Shown in pieces: positions 52,501-60,642 of a stretch of 64,000 nucleotides of DNA (position 1 is its first letter; each line of letters starts with the position of its first letter). This DNA comes from Spiractinospora alimapuensis (GTDB lineage: Bacteria > Actinomycetota > Actinomycetes > Streptosporangiales > Streptosporangiaceae). A model generated the notes under the pieces. It was not told the origin of the DNA and ran no database searches. It was given only the letters and a program-made list of their open reading frames with translations. The stretch covers positions 372,001-436,000 of the forward strand of contig NZ_CP072467.1 of the NCBI RefSeq assembly GCF_018437505.1. The letters run 5' to 3'. Made by a program: the position numbers and the translations under genes.

Positions 52501-52924
52501 CGCCACCCAGACCCCCGCGGTGCCCTCGGGGCAGCGCATCATCTTCACCACCCTGGACGACGGCACCGGCCTGAGCGACCTCACGTTCTTCGAGTCGGTG
52601 CAGGACCACTGCGCGGCCACCGTGTTCGGGTCCTGGCTCTTGGTGGCGCGGGGTCGGGTCCGGCGCCAAACCCACGGGTTGCCCACCATCAACGCCACCG
52701 ACGCCTACGATCTCGACGATCTCGCGCGGGCCTGGTACGACGGCGGCCTGCGCGGGATGTGGGAGGAACTCGCGCGGCGGGGCGGCTCATCCCGGGGCGG
52801 AGTGGGTGGCGCGAGGGTCCGCCACTCCACGGGGTACACGGTGTCGGCCTACGCCGACCTGCCCACGACCCAGCAGGCCCCCCGCAAACTGTGGCACTCC
52901 AGCCCCGGGAGCGCCGGACAGTGA
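49595..52924 (+). CDS. dnaE2: DNA polymerase III alpha subunit, DnaE2-like, with degenerate PHP domain
   Basis: 1109 residues from ATG 49595, preceded by GGGGGG. The C-family polymerase core is intact: PDIDLDVESARRLEAYD (first two catalytic Asp), METYRARSAIRD, GLIKLDVIGVRM (third Asp) and FGAFGFCKAHGAAFA, followed by an OB domain (VVVFGVKVATQTPAVPSGQR). The N-terminal PHP domain has lost its metal site: the usual HxH reads HLRT and TDH reads TDRDG, so no exonuclease is expected. The C-terminal part lacks the tau-binding tail of replicative DnaE1. This fits error-prone DnaE2, but no imuA'/imuB genes are nearby. A TATGAT -10 lies at 49498-49503. Forward frames at 49526 extend it without homology. 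Confidence 0.88.
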   Translation: MGEAGTPAFPHLRTVSSGSMRYGTVHPPTLVARAVELGMDILALTDRDGVYGAVKHVRACQAAGIRPVLGASLALTGGGRVTLLARGQTGWASLCRLITTAHTNLGKPHLSPADIAERAAGVVVLLGPDSDVGHALADQHPETARRLLSRWRMHCETVLEIVDHLGPGQRRHARAALDLAADTRTLAVLTNAVRYPTPDGAEVARVLDEAQRLLPGGAPPETDSGEAYLKDTPTMREVAERVCAGDATAARRLLAHTRALAESLALDPDTDLGMAQAHLPATPDAVTALWRDCQRGMERRGLHTDPQARARLARELAIIEAKGFSGYFRTVADITQRIRERGIRVSIRGSGAGSLVNHLIGISTINPLDHGLLMERFLTPSRTGLPDIDLDVESARRLEAYDTIFEAYPHSACVSMMETYRARSAIRDTGAALGIPPVEIDTLAKAFPHISARRIRSAADDLPELRSLGLDRPPVRALLRLAERLDGLPRHIAMHPCGIVVSNAGLPDRAPTEPSQLGYSMVQYDKDDVEEMGLIKLDVIGVRMQSAMAHALDEVERVSGERIDIDAVPDGDPATYAMIGSSRTMGCFQIESPGQRELVSRLRPHNLEDLIADISLFRPGPVNSDMISPFLATRDGREEPRYPAAALRDVLAPTGGVVIFHEQVLGVLHAMTGCGLDAAEAMRRRLGDEEGARQVRERFTAMALECGHDPTVVEHVWEILASFGAFGFCKAHGAAFALPTYQSAWLKRHHPAAFYAGVLTHDPGMYPRRVILADARHFDVPILPVDVNASLGQWRVEWAGQRWGIRASLADVKGISGAEVTRITDGQPYTSLPDFVDRAAVSHDVTDRLVRVGAFDALYAVGEGPQAPHRRDLLLRADAVDRVHRRRGVASGQLPLAVQDRETAARLPEMTTAEEIQTELEVLGYEVGHHLLDSYAEVTAALRRLGAVSARDLHRTRHGQEVVVFGVKVATQTPAVPSGQRIIFTTLDDGTGLSDLTFFESVQDHCAATVFGSWLLVARGRVRRQTHGLPTINATDAYDLDDLARAWYDGGLRGMWEELARRGGSSRGGVGGARVRHSTGYTVSAYADLPTTQQAPRKLWHSSPGSAGQ

Positions 52925-53530
52925 GCCGAGCACGGGAACGTCCTCGGGGCGCGCGGACTACGCCTTGTCCGCGATGACGCGTTCGGGGGGGTGCGGGGTC
53001 GTCCTGGGCCGTACCGGGGAACTCGGATGGTGTCCATGAGCTGGGGGAAGACCGTGGAGTCGTTGGTGTTTCCCGTGGTGATGACCAGGGCTCGCGGGAG
53101 TCGGCGCCCGTCGGTGGCCAGGTGGACCTGGGTGCTCAGTCCACCTCGAAAGCGACCGAGTGCTTGGTCCTGCTTTGTTCCGTGTTCGGTCCCTTTTTTG
53201 GTGCGCCGGCGGCGTGCTGGTGAGCGCGTACCCCGGTCGAGTCGATGCCGACCTCCCATTGGATACGGCCCACGGCGTCGTGGCGGACCTGGACGTGTCG
53301 CAGGATGGCCTCGATGGTGCCGTCGTTGGACCAGCGCCGGTAGCGGCCGTAGACACTCTGCCAGGGCCCGTAGCGTTCGGGCAGGTCACGCCACGGACAA
53401 CCGGGAGCGAGTTTGTCGATCATGCCATCGAGCATGGTTCTGTGGTCGCGCCAGCGCCCACCTCGGCCCTGGTTGGTGGGCAGGAGCGGTCGGTGATCTC
53501 GTGTCGTCGAACCACACACCCATCACCAGA
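52925..53530 (-). mobile_element. Decayed IS5-family transposase
   Basis: On the reverse strand the N-terminal half is readable from about 53519: LAPGCPWRDLPERYGPWQSV, YGRYRRWSNDGTIEAILRHV, VGIDSTGVRAHQHAAGAPKK. A frameshift near 53190 moves on to GGLSTQVHLATDGRRLPRAL and TTGNTNDSTVFPQLMDTI, another leads to PERVIADKA, where an in-frame stop replaces the expected Tyr of DKAY. The C-terminal third is missing; the copy ends against the dnaE gene. Inactive. It may have truncated something between dnaE and the DUF2332 gene. Confidence 0.85.
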
Positions 53531-53556
53531 CTCAACGACCTCCCCGAACACCGCAC

Positions 53557-54543
53557 TTAGAGCCAGGACACGAACTGACCGTGCGATCCCGTGCGGGCCA
53601 GGGGGTGTTCGTCCAGGGTGAGCACGAACGCGTCGGCGCTGGAGGTGGTGGGCACCGGCCAGTCGAACTGGCTGGCCACCATCGGGCCCTCGTTGCAGAC
53701 CCAGTGCACGCCGAGTCCGTGTACCAGGTGGCGGAACTCCGTACGTTCCTCGGGGGTGAGGTAGGCCAGGACGGCGCTGTGGAACACCACCGGAGTCGCG
53801 CCTTTCGGGATCTCGCGCACCAGGTCGGGCAGGGCCGACATCATGTCCCCCGCGACGATTCGGGGCGGTTCCCGTCGTGCGATGTCGACCATGGCCCGCA
53901 GCCGGTCGCGACGCGGGTCGTGGGTGGGGCCCGGCCAGATCAGGCACTCCAGCCAGTCCACGTCCTCTGGGTCGGTGACGTCGAGTGGGTTGAGGTCGAT
54001 CCCCGCCCGCCAGGCCACCTCGGGTGGCTGTCGGGGTAGCGGTGCCGGGCCCGTCACCGCGCACCGCAGGGTCACCGGGCTCTCCGGGCCGATCGGCGGC
54101 CGATCGCCGTAGCGGTAGCGCAGCCGGTCCGGGTACAGGCACAGGCCGGCCGCCGCCCCGACCTCGATCAACGCCAGGGGTTGGGGCAGCGACGCCAGGG
54201 CCGGTAGCAGGGTCGCGCAGCGGGCCGCCTCGTTGGTCTGGGTGCGTCGCCGCGCGGTGACCTCGGTGAGTCGTTCCCAATTGTGGAGGACCCAGTCGCG
54301 GAAGGTGGCCGGGCTGTCGGTCGGACCACCGAGGTGACGCACGGCGGCCAGGACCAGGTTGGGTTGGCGCTGGCGTCGCGGGAGCGACGCCAGCCGCGAC
54401 AACAGTTCGTCGTCCGCGGCGACCGCGCGGGCGATCGGCGCGTAGCCGGACCCCTCCTCCTGTGCCGCGTGGGCGAACCCGCGGTACCACGCCGCGAGGT
54501 CCCCGTCCCGGCCGGTTCCCCACTCCTGGTGGCGTGCGGTCAT
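53557..54543 (-). CDS. DUF2332 protein
   Basis: 328 residues from ATG 54543, with GGGAGGGAC upstream. The sequence matches the DUF2332 group by eye: WYRGFAHAAQEEGSGYAPIA, QTNEAARCATLLPALASLP, ALIEVGAAAGLCLYPDRLRY and VVFHSAVLAYLTPEERTEF. The EVGAAAGL segment resembles a methyltransferase motif I and the domain is probably a SAM-dependent methyltransferase-like fold, but no reaction is known. It is cytoplasmic. It ends next to the decayed IS5 element. Confidence 0.82.
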   Translation of the reverse strand: MTARHQEWGTGRDGDLAAWYRGFAHAAQEEGSGYAPIARAVAADDELLSRLASLPRRQRQPNLVLAAVRHLGGPTDSPATFRDWVLHNWERLTEVTARRRTQTNEAARCATLLPALASLPQPLALIEVGAAAGLCLYPDRLRYRYGDRPPIGPESPVTLRCAVTGPAPLPRQPPEVAWRAGIDLNPLDVTDPEDVDWLECLIWPGPTHDPRRDRLRAMVDIARREPPRIVAGDMMSALPDLVREIPKGATPVVFHSAVLAYLTPEERTEFRHLVHGLGVHWVCNEGPMVASQFDWPVPTTSSADAFVLTLDEHPLARTGSHGQFVSWL

Positions 54544-54762
54544 CGTCCCTCCCGTCGCGGCGGCCGTCGCTGCGCCCCTTAGCCTACGCAGCCCTCCGAG
54601 GGGAGCCCCGCGTCGGGGCGCGGCCGGTCGAGGCAGCGCCCCGGGGAGGGAACAACAAACAATGACATGTCCCAGCAAAGGTTCCGTTGGCGCACATCCA
54701 CGCCGGCGACCGCCTGGGTAGGCTCTGCAGTGTCCGTGCCACGAGTCTTGAGGGGGGACACC

Positions 54763-55257
54763 ATGGCACTTCCGTTGCGGTACCACAGGCCGGTTCCGGT
54801 GCAGAGCCAGTCATACGCATCCACCTGGGATCCGTTCTCGGAGATCGATGATCTGTGGTCGCGGATGACCAACCTGTTCGACCAGGTGGCACCGGATCGC
54901 GCCACCAGGGACACCAGCGCCTGGGTACCGGTGGTGGAAGCAGAGGAGCACGACGACGGCTACGTCGTCAAGGCGGAGCTGCCCGGCCTCAAACGGGAGG
55001 ACGTCGACATCGACGTGCGCGACCGCGAACTGATCATCCGCGGTGAGACGACGACGCGGGACGAGGAGGGGAAGGAGAGCACGAAGACCGAGACGATGCT
55101 GCGCCGTCGTTCCGGCTCCTTCTACTACCGCACCTCCCTACCCGCGGACGTGGACACCAAGAGCATCACCGCCTCGATGCGGGACGGAGTGCTCAGCGTC
55201 GACCTGCCGCGCGGGCAGGAGGAGTCCGCGCGCAAGGTGGAGATCACCAGCGAATGA
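54763..55257 (+). CDS. Small heat-shock protein, Hsp20/alpha-crystallin family
   Basis: 164 residues from ATG 54763, preceded by GGGGGGA. The alpha-crystallin domain (about 50-150) is standard: WVPVVEAEEHDDGYVVKAEL, PGLKREDVDIDVRDRELII, RRRSGSFYYRTSLPADVDT and ASMRDGVLSVDLPR. It holds unfolding proteins in the cytoplasm during heat stress. A TAGGCT -10 lies at 54719-54724, and TCTTGAG near 54746-54752 resembles a single half of an HspR/HAIR box. An earlier ATG at 54667 adds unrelated residues. Confidence 0.92.
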   Translation: MALPLRYHRPVPVQSQSYASTWDPFSEIDDLWSRMTNLFDQVAPDRATRDTSAWVPVVEAEEHDDGYVVKAELPGLKREDVDIDVRDRELIIRGETTTRDEEGKESTKTETMLRRRSGSFYYRTSLPADVDTKSITASMRDGVLSVDLPRGQEESARKVEITSE

Positions 55258-55709
55258 CTTCCTCCCCTCCCGGGCGGGAAGGGACCATCCTCCGCGGGCC
55301 TGAACCAGACGTGTTCTCGGACCGCGACGGGGGTAGGGCGGGCCAGTGTCCTTCGCCGCGTTCACGCGACGCGGCGCCGGCGAGCCGCGGACCGGACACG
55401 ACCACACCCGGGTGAGCCAACGCGTGGCGGCCGGGAGGTTACCGGTGACCCGCGCCGTAGGGTGCGTGTGGTGGGGCGGGGCCGGTCGGTGACGGTGCGC
55501 CGACCGGCCCCGTACTCGATCGTGAGATCGACCCCGTGGTCGTCGCGCTCCTGCGCCACCGTCGGGGAGGGTGGCTCTGGGCCACGGCCTTCGTGGATCC
55601 TGCTTTCACCGCCACTAGCGCGGGGTTCACCACCTGGCTCGCGACGACGAACTCCGTGAGCGCCACGGCGTGGCTTTGGCTAGCACCGTCGTGGGGACTC
55701 TGAGCCTCC
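55258..55709. other. Intergenic region with scrap of PH-domain gene
   Basis: About 450 bp between the Hsp20 stop and the stop of the PEP-synthase-like gene. The right half is a decayed piece of the YdbT-like gene (listed separately). The left half shows no gene; a GAAGG-rich pairing near 55259-55285 (TCCCCTCCCGGGCGGGAAGGGA) is a probable terminator hairpin. Confidence 0.45.
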
Positions 55710-55712
55710 TCA
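55497..55712 (+). pseudogene. Decayed fragment of YdbT-like PH-domain gene
   Basis: In forward translation LDREIDPVVVALLRH, then WLWATAF and TTWLATTNSVSATAWLWL align with LDHEIDPMGVALPRH, LLWALTL and TAWLGATTSLSATAWIWV of the intact gene (residues about 350-415, 3770-3970). At DNA level GAGATCGACCC, GCGCCACC and TGAGCGCCACGGCGTGG are shared. There is no start codon or remaining domain, and it runs into the 3' end of the opposite gene. Confidence 0.72.
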
Positions 55713-58163
55713 GACGCGGGGGCTCGCCTGCGGATCCTGGACGAACTCCACCCTGCCCGCTGAACCGTCCACGGTGATCACGTCGCCCGTCGTGATCAGG
55801 GTCGTCGCGTCCCGGACGCAGATCGCCGCCGGGATCCCGTACTCGCGCGCCACCGTCGGTCCGTGCGCGATCGGCGACCCGGTCTCGGTCACCAGCCCCG
55901 CCGCGGTCATGAACAGCGGAGTCCAGCCCGGGTCGGTGGTGGGTGCCACCAGGATCTCCCCCGGGCGTACCTCGGCGCCACGTGGGTCGCGCACCACCCG
56001 CGCCGGGCCGGTGGCGCGACCCGGCGCCGCCGCCATCCCCACCAGGGTTCCCTCCGGCGCGTCGGGCGCCGCCAGTTCGGCCTCAACGTCGGTCCCGTCG
56101 GAGAGCAGGACTCCGGGGACGTAGTGGCGGCGGGACTCGCGGGCGTGGACGGCACGCCGCTGGGCCACCAACGCCCGATGATCCACCCCGTGCCGGACCA
56201 TCTCCCCCAGTTCGGTCAGATCCAGGAACATCACGTCGTCGGCCTCGGCGAGCCGACCCGCGTCCCGCAACCGCTCACCCACCGCGAGCAGGGATCGACG
56301 CGACTCGGCCAACGCGTACAGCCACACGAACTTCGGCAACTCCCGCAGGCCGCCCAGCTCCCGTGCGCGCTGGAGGAAGAACCCCGCCAACCACGCGCGC
56401 ACCGGGCGGGTCCGGCCCGCCCGACGTACCAGCGTCGCCGCGTGCCGTTGGGCCTCCTCGGCCGCGCGGGCGAACCGTCGGGGCGGCGCCTGCTCCGGGT
56501 CCTCCACCCGCAGGTAGCCGGCGATCGCCGCGAGGACCGGGGTGGGGTCCTCCCGCCATCGCGGGTTGCCCACGTCCACCTCACCGGCCGCCCGGTGCCC
56601 ATAGGTGCGCAGGAATCCGGACAGCCCGAACTCCGGGAGAGTGCCGGCGAGATAGCGTTCGGCGAGCTCGGCGGGCGGCGTGTCCCGGAGCAGGTCGCCG
56701 TGTTGCGCGGCGCGCCGCGACACCTCCCACAGCGCGAGGTCCATCTCGGTGGTGACGTTGTGCGGCATCCCCCGGAACACCGCGGAGATCTCGGCGGTGT
56801 CGGCGACGCCGCGCAGCAACAGTCGTGGGACCTGCTGGGCGAGCATGCCGGCGCCCAGAGGCGGGATCAGGGACCCCATTCTGACGCGCATGAACGCCAC
56901 CTCGATCCCGGTCGCGCGTTGCAGTTCCCGCTCAGCGGTGACGGTCGGACCCAGGGGAACGATCCGGTCGCGCGTTCGGCGCATCGACGCGAACGCCTTC
57001 GCGCGTGCGTGGGCCGGGCGGGCCAGTGCGGCGGCTGTGCCCGCGATCAGGGGACCGGCCAGCGACGCCGCGACCCGGAGACTCGGCCCCCACGGGACGG
57101 ATCGTCCCGGCCGTGGTGCGAACCGTGGATCGGACAGGGCGTGCCGTACCGCCTTGGCGGCCGTGGGGCCGTAGGCGCTGAGGGAGGGCCCCAACCGGTC
57201 TCGTGTCGTCCGGTCGCGTAGGAACGGCGTCAGGTCGACGTACATCCGTCCACCGACCGCCGTCATCACGTCCGCGGCCTGCGCCCGGGTGATGCTCACG
57301 CCGACACCGGCGAGCCAGTCCACCAGTACCTGGTGCAGGAGCGACATCCCCATCGGGGTGACCGGCCGCACCAGGCCCTGCATGTGTCCGACGTGGAAGT
57401 ACAGGTGGGTGTCGGCGTCCTTGGCCGGTGGGAGCGGGAACAGCGTGGTGATCGGGCGGGACTGCAGCAGCCATAGTGTCCCGGCGGTGTCGATCGCCCA
57501 CTCGGCGTCCTGGGGAGCACCGAAGAGGTGTTGGAGACGTTGACCTGCCGCGCGCAGCACGGCGAGGTCCTCGCGGCCCAGACACCCCGACGTCGCGCCG
57601 AGCGCGTCCTCGCCGAGGACGTAGTGGTCGGTGTCCCGCGCGCCGTCCACCACGCCCGTGCCCAGCCCGGCGACTGCGTCGACCACCATCTCGGTGCGTG
57701 CGTTGGTCAACGGGTTCGCGGTGAACAGGACGCCGGCCGCGCGGGGGCGCACCATGCGCTGCACCACCACCGCCATCGCGGCGTCGTCGATCGTGTGGGC
57801 GCGGCGGTAGGCGACGGCCCGCTCGCCCGTGAGGGAGTCCCAGCATCGTTGGACGGCGTCGAGCAACGCCTCGACGCCCACCACGTCCAGCAGCGTGTCC
57901 TGTTGGCCCGCGAAGCTCGCTTCGGGCAGGTCCTCCGCGGTGGCGCTGGAGCGAACCGCGACCGGCGTGTCCTCCCCCAGCCGCGCGTAGGCGGCACGCA
58001 GCGCCTCACGCGGAATCTCACCCCGTCGGAACGGCTCGGTGGTGAGACAGAAACCATCGGGCACACGCTCCCCGGCGCGGATCATCTCCCCCAGTCGCGC
58101 CGCCTTGCCCCCGACCAGGTCCAGCATGCTCGCGCGGGCCTCGGCGAGTGGGATCACGTCCAT
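55710..58163 (-). CDS. PEP-utilising enzyme, rifampin-phosphotransferase/PEP-synthase-like
   Basis: 817 residues from ATG 58163 with GAGG upstream. Domain order: ATP-grasp-like PEP/pyruvate-binding domain (VGGKAARLGEMIRAGERVPD, VAVRSSATAEDLPEASFAGQ, GVLFTANPLTNARTEMV; about 1-300), a helical middle (300-720), and a C-terminal swivelling phosphohistidine domain (TTDPGWTPLFMTAAGLVTET, then SPIAHGPTVAREYGIPAA with the catalytic His). This order, and the length, match rifampin phosphotransferase (Rph) rather than PpsA, which ends in a PEP-binding barrel. It could phosphorylate rifamycin-like compounds or another small molecule. A longer frame to 58502 adds no homologous sequence. Confidence 0.85.
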   Translation of the reverse strand: MDVIPLAEARASMLDLVGGKAARLGEMIRAGERVPDGFCLTTEPFRRGEIPREALRAAYARLGEDTPVAVRSSATAEDLPEASFAGQQDTLLDVVGVEALLDAVQRCWDSLTGERAVAYRRAHTIDDAAMAVVVQRMVRPRAAGVLFTANPLTNARTEMVVDAVAGLGTGVVDGARDTDHYVLGEDALGATSGCLGREDLAVLRAAGQRLQHLFGAPQDAEWAIDTAGTLWLLQSRPITTLFPLPPAKDADTHLYFHVGHMQGLVRPVTPMGMSLLHQVLVDWLAGVGVSITRAQAADVMTAVGGRMYVDLTPFLRDRTTRDRLGPSLSAYGPTAAKAVRHALSDPRFAPRPGRSVPWGPSLRVAASLAGPLIAGTAAALARPAHARAKAFASMRRTRDRIVPLGPTVTAERELQRATGIEVAFMRVRMGSLIPPLGAGMLAQQVPRLLLRGVADTAEISAVFRGMPHNVTTEMDLALWEVSRRAAQHGDLLRDTPPAELAERYLAGTLPEFGLSGFLRTYGHRAAGEVDVGNPRWREDPTPVLAAIAGYLRVEDPEQAPPRRFARAAEEAQRHAATLVRRAGRTRPVRAWLAGFFLQRARELGGLRELPKFVWLYALAESRRSLLAVGERLRDAGRLAEADDVMFLDLTELGEMVRHGVDHRALVAQRRAVHARESRRHYVPGVLLSDGTDVEAELAAPDAPEGTLVGMAAAPGRATGPARVVRDPRGAEVRPGEILVAPTTDPGWTPLFMTAAGLVTETGSPIAHGPTVAREYGIPAAICVRDATTLITTGDVITVDGSAGRVEFVQDPQASPRV

Positions 58164-58352
58164 GGCGGGACCTCGTCTCTGTTCGGTGTCCTCGGGCGCG
58201 CCGGGCGACGTGCGCCGAGGATTCTCCCCCGCCCTGATCGTCGCCAAAACTGACCATAATGGCCGACTGTTCGCGAAACGATGGCGGCGCCTCCGGGGCA
58301 CGCCGATGATGGGGCGCGGCCGGTCGCACGGTTGGGACGAGGACGGTGGTGG

Positions 58353-59006
58353 ATGAGTCGCGGCGCCGCTGGGGACGATGACCCGCTCGCGTGGGACGCC
58401 GACTTCGTCCCCGACGACGACCAGGACGACGAGGAGGATGACCCGGGCGACGCGGAGTGGCCGGTCCTCCTGGGGGCGGAGGACCCGACCGTCCCGGTCC
58501 ATCCCGACATGGACGTCGTCGACGACTTCGGCACGATCGACGACTACATCGACGAGGCGTTGGGTGTGGTGGGGCCGTCGCGCTGGGTCGCCGTGGTCGA
58601 CGTGCAGGTACTCCTCATCGCCCAGGAGTCGGTGCTGCTCGTGCGCCGCGCCAACACCGGCTTCTGCGACGGGATGTGGAGCCCGCCCACCGGTCGGCTA
58701 CGTGCGATGGAGTCGGTCGTGCTGCGCGCCGTCCGGGAGGCCGAGGAGACGCTCGCGGTCAGCGTCGACCCCGAACGGTTGCGCTTCCTCCACGTGACCC
58801 ACTATCGCAGTGACTCCGACCGGGTGGTGTTCGTCTTCGCCGCGACCGCGTGGGACGGAGAGCCCGCCAACGCCGAACCCCACGAGCACGACGCGCTCTC
58901 GTGGTTCCCGTTGGACGCGCTGCCCGAGGAAACGATCGCCTGCACGGTGGCGGCGATCGCCAACTACCGTGCCGGGCGTCCCTTCAGTCTCCTCAACTGG
59001 TGGTGA
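58353..59006 (+). CDS. Nudix hydrolase-like protein with altered Nudix box
   Basis: 217 residues from ATG 58353. A very acidic leader (PDDDQDDEEDDPGDAEW, about 20-45) precedes a Nudix domain: VQVLLIAQESVLLVRRANTG, then GRLRAMESVVLRAVREAEET, and LSWFPLDALPEETIACTV. The Nudix box G-x5-E-x7-REUxEExGU is kept up to REAEE, but the next Glu is Thr and the Gly is Ala, so one of the three metal-binding Glu residues is missing. It may have low or changed activity. It is divergent from the PEP-synthase-like gene. Confidence 0.82.
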   Translation: MSRGAAGDDDPLAWDADFVPDDDQDDEEDDPGDAEWPVLLGAEDPTVPVHPDMDVVDDFGTIDDYIDEALGVVGPSRWVAVVDVQVLLIAQESVLLVRRANTGFCDGMWSPPTGRLRAMESVVLRAVREAEETLAVSVDPERLRFLHVTHYRSDSDRVVFVFAATAWDGEPANAEPHEHDALSWFPLDALPEETIACTVAAIANYRAGRPFSLLNWW

Positions 59007-59015
59007 CGCGTCCCC

Positions 59016-59777
59016 TCACCCAGGTGCCGTTCCCTGGACGAAGGCGAAGCGGTCGGTGTAGCGGAGAATCGACTCGGGGTGCGCGCGGCGCATCTCGGCT
59101 GTGCCCTCGGCCAGCTCATCCTCGGTGAACGTGAACAACACCGACATCCATCGGTTGTGCTGGACGAGACGGATGTAGTGTTCACGATCCACGGCCACGT
59201 CGAACTCCTCGTAGCGGAGTTCGGTGTCCAACCCAGTGGCCCGCATCGCGGTGGCGAGATCCTCCGGCTCGGGCTGGTTCGCGGCGAACCGGTCCAGGGC
59301 CGCCTGGAACAGGGGGTACTCCAGCCGGGGCGGCAGGCTCACCACGAGGAGCCGCCCGCCGGGGGCCAGGCGTTGGCTCAGGCCGTGAATGGTTCCGGCG
59401 ATGTCGCTCACGTGGTGGATGGTCTCCTTGACCAGGATCGCCTCCACCTGGTCGTAGGGAAGGCTGGCCGCGCCCGTGGCGACCGCCTCGGCGCCGGCGT
59501 GGACGGTGCGGATTCGTGGGTCGGCGGGCACCTGGTCCAGCATGTGGCGCGAGGGGTCGACACACAGTAGCGGGGTGTCCGGGCTGACCGAGGGCAGCAA
59601 CCCCCGCACGAATAGCCCCGTCCCTCCCCCGATGTCGGCGACGCGGTCGCCGGGCCGAACCCGCAGCCACTGGGCGATACGGTCGTTCATCCAGGTCACG
59701 TAGGCGTCACTGTGCGCCCAGTTTCCGTCGTAGTCGTCGGCCAGATGCTCGTAGTGCGCGGCGACGGCGTCGTGCAC
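59016..59777 (-). CDS. Class I SAM-dependent methyltransferase
   Basis: 253 residues from GTG 59777, chosen because GGGAGGGA stands just upstream; a longer frame to 59852 has no homology. Core motifs: AAHYEHLADDYDGNWAHSD, motif I RVADIGGGTGLFVRGLLP, motif II LLCVDPSRHMLDQVP and GGRLLVVSLPPRLEYPLFQA. It is a Methyltransf_25-type enzyme; the substrate is unknown. It ends 9 bp from the convergent Nudix gene. Confidence 0.87.
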   Translation of the reverse strand: MHDAVAAHYEHLADDYDGNWAHSDAYVTWMNDRIAQWLRVRPGDRVADIGGGTGLFVRGLLPSVSPDTPLLCVDPSRHMLDQVPADPRIRTVHAGAEAVATGAASLPYDQVEAILVKETIHHVSDIAGTIHGLSQRLAPGGRLLVVSLPPRLEYPLFQAALDRFAANQPEPEDLATAMRATGLDTELRYEEFDVAVDREHYIRLVQHNRWMSVLFTFTEDELAEGTAEMRRAHPESILRYTDRFAFVQGTAPG

Positions 59778-59900
59778 GAGCCATCCCTCCCGGGGAACCG
59801 ATCGGGTGCGGTCGAATCTCGACCCTAGGCACGGATGCCCCCCAGCGGTCAAACCTCCAGCGTGGACCGCCCGGCCGTTCCGACCCGGCGCGCCGGCGCG

Positions 59901-60578
59901 TCACTCCCGGTCCGCGTATTGGTGGCACCGGCCAGGGAACACCTCGCCCACCGCGTCCCAAACAGCGGACACGGCCATGGAGGAGAGCTCACCCGTGGCG
60001 CCGGCCGCCGGCCCCCCGACCGAGGCGGGTCCGCTGTTGCCGACATCGAACATGGTGCTGGCCAAACCGACGATCAGCGATTGGAGACGCAACGCCGCCC
60101 GCTCGGGGTCGAGGTCCGGATCCACCTCACCGCACTCCACACCGTTGGCGATCGCGACGGCCAGGCGGGTACGAATCCGCCGCCCGGTGTCGGCGGCGGT
60201 GCGCGCCAACTGGGGATCATCGGCCGCGAGCCCGCCGAACGCGCGCATCACACGCTGTTCCCCCCAGCGTTCATCGTCCAGAGGCAGGAGCTCCAGGAGA
60301 CTTTCCGCCACGACCTCGCGGATCGAACGGCGGTGCGCGGGCGCTGCCGCGATGTGCTGGCCGGCACGAGCCTCCACGTCGGCCATCGCCTGGGTGTAGG
60401 CGCAGCGCAACAGGTCGTTCTTGTGCGGGAAATAGTGCTGTACCAGGCCGACGGAGAACCCCGCCTCGGCCGCGGTGCGGGCGACGGTCACGCCGGGCAA
60501 CCCCCTGGCCGCGGCGACAGTGCGAACGGCCCGTGTGATCTGGCCGCGACGGAGTTCATGGTCGGCGACGCGTGGCAT
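59901..60578 (-). CDS. TetR family transcriptional regulator
   Basis: 225 residues. The helix-turn-helix is clear (GQITRAVRTVAAARGLPGVT, ARTAAEAGFSVGLVQHYF) and the C-terminal domain is of the BetI-like/TetR_C_6 kind (VVAESLLELLPLDDERWGEQ). It is divergent from the beta-lactamase-family gene at 60643 and a palindrome lies 3 bp upstream of its start. It probably represses itself and that gene. No ribosome site is visible, so it may be leaderless. Confidence 0.9.
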   Translation of the reverse strand: MPRVADHELRRGQITRAVRTVAAARGLPGVTVARTAAEAGFSVGLVQHYFPHKNDLLRCAYTQAMADVEARAGQHIAAAPAHRRSIREVVAESLLELLPLDDERWGEQRVMRAFGGLAADDPQLARTAADTGRRIRTRLAVAIANGVECGEVDPDLDPERAALRLQSLIVGLASTMFDVGNSGPASVGGPAAGATGELSSMAVSAVWDAVGEVFPGRCHQYADRE

Positions 60579-60580
60579 GA

Positions 60581-60636
60581 CATAACCGTATCAATGTATG
60601 GTTATGCGGATTCCAATATCCCAATACGGTTATAGG
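60581..60636. promoter_or_regulatory. TetR-type palindrome and promoter between tetR and beta-lactamase-family gene
   Basis: CATAACC (60581-60587) and GGTTATG (60600-60606) form a perfect 7-bp inverted repeat with matching TA steps inside, a typical TetR operator. A further half-site ACGGTTAT follows at 60626-60633. TATAGG (60631-60636) ends 6 bases before ATG 60643 and is a likely -10 for a leaderless transcript. Confidence 0.55.
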
Positions 60637-60642
60637 GGCGTC

